Made by a program: the position numbers and the translations under genes
NCBI RefSeq assembly: GCF_015160855.1
Contig: NZ_CP063373.1
Location: 992,001-1,056,000 of the forward strand
Direction: 5' to 3'
Source of the DNA: Streptomyces ferrugineus
Lineage (GTDB): Bacteria > Actinomycetota > Actinomycetes > Streptomycetales > Streptomycetaceae
DNA: 64,000 bases
Part shown: positions 40,017-46,384 of the stretch, piece after piece
Position numbering within the stretch: position 1 is the first letter of the stretch
How the letters are laid out: each line of letters begins with the position of its first letter
The notes under the pieces: model-generated
Databases searched by the model: none
What the model was told of the DNA's origin: nothing
Seen by the model: only the letters and a program-made list of their open reading frames with translations

Positions 40017-40143
40017 GGGATCAAGCACAGCAGATGGCGCGTGGAATTTCTCCCGCTGAGCGGCACCCGCACAGCGGCCCGAGCGGGCGTCCCGGGGGCC
40101 GCGGCCGTCAGAGCCGCCGCCCCGAGGGCCGTACCCTGGACGC

Positions 40144-40320
40144 ATGAGCACGCCCCCCGCCCCCGAGCCGCGCGAGCCCAAAGCCGCGCTGATCTTCGAC
40201 GACCCGCTGGACCAGCAGTCCTCGGACGACACGGACCGTGGGTGGGGCGAGCGGCAGGGCGGCGACAGCGCGGCCGACCTCAAACGCTTCCTCGACGAGA
40301 AGCCGCCCCACCACATCTGA
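40144..40320 (+). CDS. 58-residue acidic conserved hypothetical protein
   Basis: ATG at 40144, stop at 40318. The product starts MSTPPAPEPREPKAALIFDD and ends LKRFLDEKPPHHI, hydrophilic and acidic, without membrane or domain features. It sits divergently from the LtrA-type gene. Third-position GC is strong and the product is not low-complexity, which supports real coding. The 184 bases after it hold a short minus-strand stretch (GIMRVVDDLEHVDVTFIDRQ) that looks protein-like but has no start. Confidence 0.6.
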   Translation: MSTPPAPEPREPKAALIFDDPLDQQSSDDTDRGWGERQGGDSAADLKRFLDEKPPHHI

Positions 40321-40504
40321 TCCGGAGCGCCGCGGCCCTGACGGTCGATGAACGTGACGTCGACATGCTCCAGATCGTCCACGACGCGCATGATCCCCGC
40401 CTTGTCCGACCCCGTCGCCGCCGCCAGGCCCCGCCGCACCGTGGGACCGCCGCACCGTGGGACCGCGGTCGACCAGCACGATCAGCGCCGGCGCGGTCGC
40501 GGCG

Positions 40505-40963
40505 CTAAGGCCGGTCGTGTCCCGAGCCGCGCTGGGCGACCAGTGCGTCGCGGATCTCCTTGAGCACCTCCAGCTCGGTCACCTCGATGACCTCCTGCGC
40601 GCCCTCCTTCGCCTTGCGGCGGGCCTCCACCCGGGCCAGGTACTTCGCCATGGGCAGCACCATCAGGAAGTAGACGACGGCCGCGGTGATCACGAAGCTG
40701 AGCGCGGCACCCAGCACCGAGCCCCACAGGATCTGGATCCCCTGCTCGCCCTCGCACGACCCGCTCAGGCACGAGCTGTAGTGATCGAGGTTCTTGGTGC
40801 CGATCGCTCCGACCAGCGGATTGATGATGCCCTTCACCACCGCGTTCACGATGTTGGTGAACGCGGCACCGATCACCACCGCCACTGCCAGATCGACGAC
40901 GTTTCCGCGCATCAGGAAGGCCTTGAAGCCCTCCCAGACGCCCGGTTCCTTGTTCTCGCTCAC
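40505..40963 (-). CDS. mscL: Large-conductance mechanosensitive channel
   Basis: 152 residues from a GTG with AAGGGGTGG upstream. MscL features: EGFKAFLMRGNVVDLAVAVVIGAAFTNIVNAVVKGIINPLVG (N-terminal amphipathic helix and TM1, the pore constriction), a periplasmic loop, then SFVITAAVVYFLMVLPMAKYL (TM2) and a charged cytoplasmic helix (EVTELEVLKEIRDALV). The loop contains SSCLSGSCEGE, two cysteines that could form a disulfide in the extracytoplasmic loop, which is not standard. It opens on osmotic downshock to spill solutes. Confidence 0.95.
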   Translation of the reverse strand: MSENKEPGVWEGFKAFLMRGNVVDLAVAVVIGAAFTNIVNAVVKGIINPLVGAIGTKNLDHYSSCLSGSCEGEQGIQILWGSVLGAALSFVITAAVVYFLMVLPMAKYLARVEARRKAKEGAQEVIEVTELEVLKEIRDALVAQRGSGHDRP

Positions 40964-41050
40964 TTCGGAGCCACCCCTTGTACACACGGCTTGTGGAACA
41001 GACCGCTCCGCAACCTACGTCAGGGCCACGCCATCCTGTCCAATCGCGGC

Positions 41051-41650
41051 TCAGCACAGCGTCACCGCCAGCCGAGCCGTGGCGCTCGCGCCCGCGAGGC
41101 GCGCCGCCGTGGCACGCGGCACCGACAGCACGACCAGCGCACCGCTCCCGGCCGCGGCGTCCAGCGGCTCCGGCACCTTCGACACCCGCGCCCCGCGCGC
41201 GACCACCCGGGCGTCGCCGCCCCTCGCGGTGTCCGCCGCGGCGATCACATCGACCCGGTCACCGGGCCGCAGCAGCCGTACGGTGGCCCCGTCGGCGATC
41301 CGCACCGGAGCGGACACCCGCTCGACGGCAGGGTGTTGGCGCACCGGCCCCGCCACCGGATGGCCACGCGCCCGGTCGGCCTCCCGAGGGCCCGCCGCCA
41401 CGAGCGCCGCCGCGGTCACGGCGAGCCCGGCCGCCAAGGCCCGCCTTCGGTGCCGTACCAGCCGGCGTGATCGATACCGCCCGCCGCGCACCCGGACCGG
41501 CGCGAAGTGCGGCACTTCGCAGGTGGCCGGGGCGTCCGTGCCCAGCGGCAGCGGAGCGCGCGGAGAGGAAGGGGAAGGGAACGGCGGAGCAACGGACACG
41601 GGAACCACCACCTGCGACGACGGAACGGCTGTCAGCCCACGATGGGCCAA
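41051..41650 (-). CDS. SAF-domain protein (CpaB/RcpC-like)
   Basis: 199 residues: a Pro/Ser-rich start, a basic stretch, one membrane span (about 88-106, AALAAGLAVTAAALVAAG), then a SAF-like domain with VRIADGATVRLLRPGDRVDVIAAAD. That segment is typical of CpaB/RcpC Flp-pilus assembly factors. No pilus genes are nearby, so the role is open; isolated SAF proteins like this are common in Streptomyces. Confidence 0.75.
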   Translation of the reverse strand: MAHRGLTAVPSSQVVVPVSVAPPFPSPSSPRAPLPLGTDAPATCEVPHFAPVRVRGGRYRSRRLVRHRRRALAAGLAVTAAALVAAGPREADRARGHPVAGPVRQHPAVERVSAPVRIADGATVRLLRPGDRVDVIAAADTARGGDARVVARGARVSKVPEPLDAAAGSGALVVLSVPRATAARLAGASATARLAVTLC

Positions 41651-41761
41651 AAGCGCCGCCGCCCGCCGGGCCCCGTGGACTACCGGCCGGTTGTGGAAAA
41701 CGCCCCCACCCGAACGAGGAGTTCCGCCCTCCCCGCCGGGGCAACCCCCAGGGCCACCGCC

Positions 41762-42604
41762 CTACGGCAGCTCGAACCCCGGATCCATCCCGCCCAGCGC
41801 GCCGGTGCACAGACAGTCCCGCTCCTCGTTCGTCGGCAGCGCCGCCACCGCGTCGAAGAGCACCCCCCGCAGCCGGTCCACATTCGCCGCGAACACCCGC
41901 AGCACCTCGTCGTGGGAGACGCCCTCACCGGTCTCCGCGCCCGCGTCCAGGTCGGTGACCAGCGTCAACGACGTGTAGCAGAGCTCCAGTTCACGGGCCA
42001 GCGCCGCCTCGGGGTGGCCGGTCATGCCCACCACCGACCAGCCCTGCGCCTGGTGCCACAGCGATTCGGCGCGGGTCGAGAAGCGGGGCCCCTCGACGAC
42101 GACCAGCGTGCCGCCGTCCACCGGCTCCCAGTCCCGACCGCGCGCCGCCTTCAGCGCGGCCGCGCGACCGGTGGGGCAGTAGGGGTCGGCCAGGGAGACG
42201 TGCACCACGTTCGGCACGGTGCCGTCGGGCAGCGGCAGCCCGTCGAAGTACGTCCCGGTCCGGGACTTCGTGCGGTCGACGAGCTGGTCCGGCACCAGCA
42301 GCGTGCCCGGACCGTACTCGGGGCGCAGACCGCCCACCGCACACGGGCCGAGGACCTGGCGCACGCCGAGCGAGCGCAGCGCCCACAGGTTGGCCCGGTA
42401 GTTGATCCGGTGCGGCGGCAGATGGTGGCCGCGGCCGTGCCGGGGCAGGAAGGCGACCCGCCGGCCGGCGATCTCGCCGAGGAAGAGGGAGTCGCTGGGC
42501 GCCCCGTAGGGGGTGTCCACCTGTATCTCGGTCACGTCGTCGAGGAACGAGTAGAAACCGGAGCCGCCGATCACGCCGAGTTCGACGTTCGCCTTGTTCG
42601 CCAT
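41762..42604 (-). CDS. mtnP: S-methyl-5'-thioadenosine phosphorylase
   Basis: 280 residues of the PNP/MTAP family. It phosphorolyses methylthioadenosine to adenine and methylthioribose-1-phosphate for methionine salvage. Motifs: LGVIGGSGFY (phosphate loop start), FLPRHGRGHHLPPHRINYRANLWALRSLGV, VVVEGPRFSTRAES and GMTGHPEAALARELELCYTSLTLVTDLDAG. NxTGHPE-like GMTGHPE and the SRAES-type region fit the MTAP rather than the PNP branch. It probably shares a transcript with the fmdB gene upstream. Confidence 0.94.
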   Translation of the reverse strand: MANKANVELGVIGGSGFYSFLDDVTEIQVDTPYGAPSDSLFLGEIAGRRVAFLPRHGRGHHLPPHRINYRANLWALRSLGVRQVLGPCAVGGLRPEYGPGTLLVPDQLVDRTKSRTGTYFDGLPLPDGTVPNVVHVSLADPYCPTGRAAALKAARGRDWEPVDGGTLVVVEGPRFSTRAESLWHQAQGWSVVGMTGHPEAALARELELCYTSLTLVTDLDAGAETGEGVSHDEVLRVFAANVDRLRGVLFDAVAALPTNEERDCLCTGALGGMDPGFELP

Positions 42605-42637
42605 GCCCGCACCCTAACCGCACCCGGAAACGCCGAG

Positions 42638-42665
42638 GACCCCGTCGCCGGACGGCGACAGGGTC
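42638..42665 (-). terminator. Hairpin between fmdB and mtnP
   Basis: GACCC-C-GTCGCCG pairs with CGGCGAC-A-GGGTC around a GA loop, 12 pairs with one bulge on each side. It lies right behind the fmdB stop on the minus strand. It could reduce expression of the following phosphorylase gene. Confidence 0.45.
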
Positions 42666-42682
42666 TCGTAAGAAATGGGTCC

Positions 42683-43012
42683 CTACGCGGCGGTGCTGCT
42701 GGAGGAGGTGCCGGTGCTCGACGCCTTCGAGTCCGAGGACGACGAGGAGGATGTCGAGGACGACGAGGACGAGTCCGACGACGCGGAGGAGGACGTCGAC
42801 GGCTTCGACGACGACGGCGCGCTGCTCGACGAGGAGCCGCGGCTGTCGTTGCGGTAGAAGCCGGAGCCCTTGAAGACGATGCCGACCGCGGAGAACACCT
42901 TCTTGAGGCGGCCCTGGCAGCTGGGGCACTCGGTCAGGGCGTCGTCGGTGAACTTCTGCACCGCCTCGAGGCCCTCGCCGCACTCGGTGCACTGGTACTG
43001 GTAGGTCGGCAC
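42683..43012 (-). CDS. fmdB: FmdB-family zinc-ribbon protein with Ser/Asp-rich tail
   Basis: 109 residues. The first 45 form a zinc ribbon, MPTYQYQCTECGEGLE and LTECPSCQGRLKKVFS, with cysteines 8, 11, 29 and 32. The next 60 are almost only Ser, Thr, Asp and Ala, a disordered tail much longer than in most homologues. FmdB-type proteins were named from a formamidase regulator but their role is unclear. The striking point is the CIRCE operator 11 bases upstream of the ATG, which places the gene under HrcA heat-shock control. Confidence 0.9.
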   Translation of the reverse strand: MPTYQYQCTECGEGLEAVQKFTDDALTECPSCQGRLKKVFSAVGIVFKGSGFYRNDSRGSSSSSAPSSSKPSTSSSASSDSSSSSSTSSSSSSDSKASSTGTSSSSTAA

Positions 43013-43022
43013 TGTCTTCCTC

Positions 43023-43049
43023 CTGGCACTCTCACTCGATGAGTGCTAA
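43023..43049 (-). promoter_or_regulatory. CIRCE (HrcA) operator in front of fmdB
   Basis: CTGGCACTC (43023-43031), nine bases, then GAGTGCTAA (43041-43049). The CIRCE consensus is TTAGCACTC-N9-GAGTGCTAA: the right arm matches fully and the left arm 7 of 9. The operator would be in the leader immediately before the fmdB start, the usual place for HrcA repression, which in Streptomyces controls groES-groEL. Confidence 0.88.
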
Positions 43050-43079
43050 CGACGAACAATAGTGACGCATTCCAGCCGC

Positions 43080-44372
43080 TCAGTCCACTGCCACCGGCAT
43101 GCGGTGACCCACGCCACGTGCGACCGTACGGCCGCGGGGCCGCGTCGCCAGCCGGGAGCGCAGCGCCACCAGGGTCGCGAGCGCGAGCAGCGTCCCGGCC
43201 ATCGGCACCAGGAACCCGGCGCCGCCCCACAGGCGGTCCTCCAGCTGTCCGGCGACGGTCACCGCCGCGGCCTGGCCGAGCGCCACCGCACCCGTGAGCC
43301 AGGTGAAGGCCTCGGTCCGGGCACCGGCCGGGACCAGGCCCTCGACCAGCGTGTACCCGGTGATCAGCGCGGGCGCGATGCACATGCCGACGAGCAGGCC
43401 GAGGCCCGCCAGCACCAGCACCGAGTGGGCGGCCCACAGCCCGGACGCGGCCAGCGCGAGGGCGGCGTACCCGACGAGGAGGCGGCGCTGCGGGGCCACC
43501 TTCCACGCGATGGCGCCGCAGGCCACGCCGGAGAGCATGTTGCCCGCCGCGAAGGTGCCGTACAGGACGCCGTTGAGTCCGGGCTCGCCGATGGACTCGG
43601 TGAAGGCGGCCAGCGAGACCTGCATGCCGCCGAAGACGGAGCCGATGCCGAGGAAGGCCACGATCAGCACCCGCACCCCGGGGACGCGCAGCGCCGAGGC
43701 GTGCTCCACGCGCGCGTGCCCGCCGGCGGCGACCGAGGGCTGGGTGCTCTTCTGCGCGGCGAACAGCAGACCGCCCAGCAGCGTGAGCGCGGCCTCGGTC
43801 ACCAGGCCCGCGGCCGGGTCGACGGCCGTGCACAGGGCGGTGGCCAGCAGCGGGCCGACGACGAAGGTCAGCTCGTCGGTGACCGACTCGAAGGCCGCCG
43901 CCGTCGACATCAGGGGCGAGTCCTGGAGCCTGACGCCCCAGCGGGCCCGCACCATGGGCCCGACCTGCGGCACCGAGGCACCGGTCGGCACGGCCGCCAC
44001 GAACAGCGCCCACAGGGGTGCGTGGGCCAGCGCGAGCCCGGTCAGGGTCAGTCCGGACAGGGCGTGCACGAGGACGCCGGGGACGAGGACGGCGCGCTGG
44101 CCGTAGCGGTCGGCGAGGCGGCCGCTGTAGGGCGCGAACAGCGCCATGGAGACGCCGGTGACGGCCGCGACAGCGCCCGCCGCACCGTAGGAACCGGTGG
44201 TGTGCTGGACCAGCAGCACGATGGAGAGGGTCAGCATCGCGAACGGCTGACGCGCCGCGAAGCCGGGGAGCAGGAACGTCCAGGCGCCGCGGGTGCGCAG
44301 CAGCTGTCCGTATCCGGGGCGGGAGGAGGCCGACGAGTCCTTCGACGGCTCCTGGGTGACCGTGGACGCCAC
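43080..44372 (-). CDS. MFS transporter (12 TM, sugar-efflux/YfcJ-like group)
   Basis: About 430 residues from a GTG at 44370-44372 preceded by AGAAAGG. Twelve spans. FAPYSGRLADRYGQRAVLVPG is MFS motif A. LSIVLLVQHTTGSYGAAGAVAAV and PTGASVPQVGPMVRARW place it in the large actinobacterial group annotated as MFS transporter without known substrate. Extending the frame to 44501 would add an unlikely basic leader. It converges with nothing: fmdB lies downstream on the same strand, but with its own CIRCE promoter. Confidence 0.9.
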   Translation of the reverse strand: MASTVTQEPSKDSSASSRPGYGQLLRTRGAWTFLLPGFAARQPFAMLTLSIVLLVQHTTGSYGAAGAVAAVTGVSMALFAPYSGRLADRYGQRAVLVPGVLVHALSGLTLTGLALAHAPLWALFVAAVPTGASVPQVGPMVRARWGVRLQDSPLMSTAAAFESVTDELTFVVGPLLATALCTAVDPAAGLVTEAALTLLGGLLFAAQKSTQPSVAAGGHARVEHASALRVPGVRVLIVAFLGIGSVFGGMQVSLAAFTESIGEPGLNGVLYGTFAAGNMLSGVACGAIAWKVAPQRRLLVGYAALALAASGLWAAHSVLVLAGLGLLVGMCIAPALITGYTLVEGLVPAGARTEAFTWLTGAVALGQAAAVTVAGQLEDRLWGGAGFLVPMAGTLLALATLVALRSRLATRPRGRTVARGVGHRMPVAVD

Positions 44373-44622
44373 GGCCCGTGCCTTTCTGCCGCCTGGTAGC
44401 GCGGCCCCGGTGGGTGGGGGAGCGGCGCCGAGAGCTGTCCTCTTGCGCGGAACTGCGGTAGATACCGGCGCCCACATGAGGAAGGACGTCCCGGCCGCCA
44501 TACGGCCGCGCCAGCTCTGCGTCAGGCAGAGTTGGTTCGATCTGGGGTTACGCCTGCATAGTACAGGGATCAGGCCCCGTTGACCTTGTGAAAATGAGCA
44601 CTGCGCAGCGCTCCGCCTGCGA

Positions 44623-46119
44623 TCAGCTCGTCCCGTTCGTTCCCAGCCATCCGGCCAGCTTGCCTCCGGCGCCCACCGCGCGCAGCCGGCGCTCGGCGGC
44701 GTCCCGGACCGGGTCCGTGGCCACCACGAGCAGTTCGTCCCCGAGCCGCAGCACCGTCGTCGGCAGCGGAACGAACGACTTTCCGTCCCGGACGACGAGG
44801 GTGACGGCGGCCCCGGCCGGCAGCCGCAGCTCGTTGATCTCGACGCCGTGCATCTTGGAGCCCTCGGGGATCGCGAAGGACAGCAGATGCCCGCGCAGCC
44901 GCTCCAGCGGCGCCGACTCGATGCCGAGGTCGGCGGCCTCGGGACCCTGGCCGAGGTTCAGCTTGCGGGCGAGCCACGGCAGGGTCGGCCCCTGGATCAG
45001 CGTGTAGACGACGACCAGGACGAAGACGATGTTGAAGATGGTGCGACTGCCCTCGACGCCGCTCACCATGGGGATCGTCGCCAGAATGATGGGCACGGCG
45101 CCGCGCAGCCCGGCCCAGGACATCAGCGCCTGCTCCCGCCAGGGCACCCGGAACGGCACCAGGCAGGCGACGACGCCGAGGGGCCGCGCCACCATGGTCA
45201 GCACCAGGCCGATGACGAGCGCGGGCACGATGTCGTCGCCCAGCTCGTGCGGCGTGACCAGCAGGCCGAGCAGCACGAACATGCCGATCTGGGCGATCCA
45301 GCCGACCCCGTCGGCGAACCCGCGCGTGGCGGGCCAGTGCGGCAGCTTGGCGTTGCCCATCACCATCGAGGCGAGGTAGACCGCGAGGAAGCCGCTGCCG
45401 TGCGCCATCGCGCCGGCCGCGTAGGCGGTGACGGCGATGGCCATGACGGCGATCGGATAGAGGCCGGAGGCGGGCAGCGCCACATGTCTGAGGGCCCAGG
45501 CGCCCAGCCAGCCCACCGCGAGGCCGATGGCGGCGCCGATGGCCAGCTCCTGAGCTATCTCGCCCACCAGCGCGTACCAGTGCTCGACCGGGCCGTGTTC
45601 GGAGAGGGCGACGACCAGGATGACCACGGGGGCGTCGTTGAAGCCGGACTCCGCCTCCAGGGTGCCCGTCACGCGCGGGGGGAGCGGGATCTTGCGCAGC
45701 ACGGAGAACACCGCGGCCGCGTCCGTCGAGGAGACGACCGCTCCGATGATCAGCGCCTGCCGCCACTCCAGCCCGACCAGGTAGTGCGCGGCCGTCGCCG
45801 TGACCCCGACACTCACCGCGACCCCGACCAGCGCCAGCGCGGAGGCGGCCGGCAGGCCCGGCCTGATCTCCTTCCACTTCGTGCCCAGACCGCCTTCGGC
45901 CAGGATCACGACCAGCGCCGCGTAGCCGATGACCTGCGTCAGCTCGGCGTCGTCGAAGCGGATGCCGCCGATGCCGTCCTGGCCCATGAGCACGCCGATG
46001 CCCAGGTATACGAGCAGGCTGGGGAGCCCGCTGCGCGAGGAGATCCGGACCGCTGCGACGGCGACGAGCAGGACGAGCGAGCAGACGAGCAGGAGTTGGT
46101 TGAGGTCGTGGACAGTCAG
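44623..46119 (-). CDS. K+/H+ antiporter (CPA1, NhaP2-type) with C-terminal TrkA_C domain
   Basis: The 12-13-span cation/proton antiporter part contains LGTKWKEIRPGLP, SSTDAAAVFSVLRKI and LEAESGFNDAPVVILV (the ND acid pair of the translocation site). The C-terminus from about residue 405 has GVEINELRLPAGAAVTLVVRDGKSFVPLPTTVLRLGDELLVVAT, a TrkA_C/RCK-type nucleotide- or ion-sensing domain. Homology begins with TVHDLNQLLLVCSLVLLVAVAAVRIS, which includes TM1, yet the only start codon before it in frame is CTG at 46117-46119, behind AGGGAAAGGG. The first ATG (45993) would remove TM1. I therefore use CTG, giving 498 residues. It maintains potassium and pH balance. Confidence 0.88.
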   Translation of the reverse strand: MTVHDLNQLLLVCSLVLLVAVAAVRISSRSGLPSLLVYLGIGVLMGQDGIGGIRFDDAELTQVIGYAALVVILAEGGLGTKWKEIRPGLPAASALALVGVAVSVGVTATAAHYLVGLEWRQALIIGAVVSSTDAAAVFSVLRKIPLPPRVTGTLEAESGFNDAPVVILVVALSEHGPVEHWYALVGEIAQELAIGAAIGLAVGWLGAWALRHVALPASGLYPIAVMAIAVTAYAAGAMAHGSGFLAVYLASMVMGNAKLPHWPATRGFADGVGWIAQIGMFVLLGLLVTPHELGDDIVPALVIGLVLTMVARPLGVVACLVPFRVPWREQALMSWAGLRGAVPIILATIPMVSGVEGSRTIFNIVFVLVVVYTLIQGPTLPWLARKLNLGQGPEAADLGIESAPLERLRGHLLSFAIPEGSKMHGVEINELRLPAGAAVTLVVRDGKSFVPLPTTVLRLGDELLVVATDPVRDAAERRLRAVGAGGKLAGWLGTNGTS

Positions 46120-46384
46120 CGGCCGTTCCCTTTCCCTGGCACGCGCACGCGCGCGGGCTCATGTACATAGGACACGAAGTGGTGGTTCTCCGCACCTAAC
46201 TACTTCGTTACCTTACCTAACTCTTGACGATTTCTTGACGCTCCGGGGTGCATGATCGAACACCCGCCCGTGCTGGTTGCCTACTCCGCGTCAAGGTGGA
46301 TCGGGCCCTGCGCCTATGGTTGCTCCAGCGCTCATTCAAAAGGACCGCCCGCCTGCCTCTCGCGTTAGGACAGCAAGGACAGCG

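Noticed and set aside
40321..40504. Possible protein fragment GIMRVVDDLEHVDVTFIDRQ on the minus strand
   Set aside because: It looks protein-like but has no start, no partner domain and no family that I recognise; too little to call a pseudogene.
42675..42857. Asp/Glu-rich 60-codon plus-strand ORF
   Set aside because: It is the complement of the Ser-rich tail codons of fmdB.
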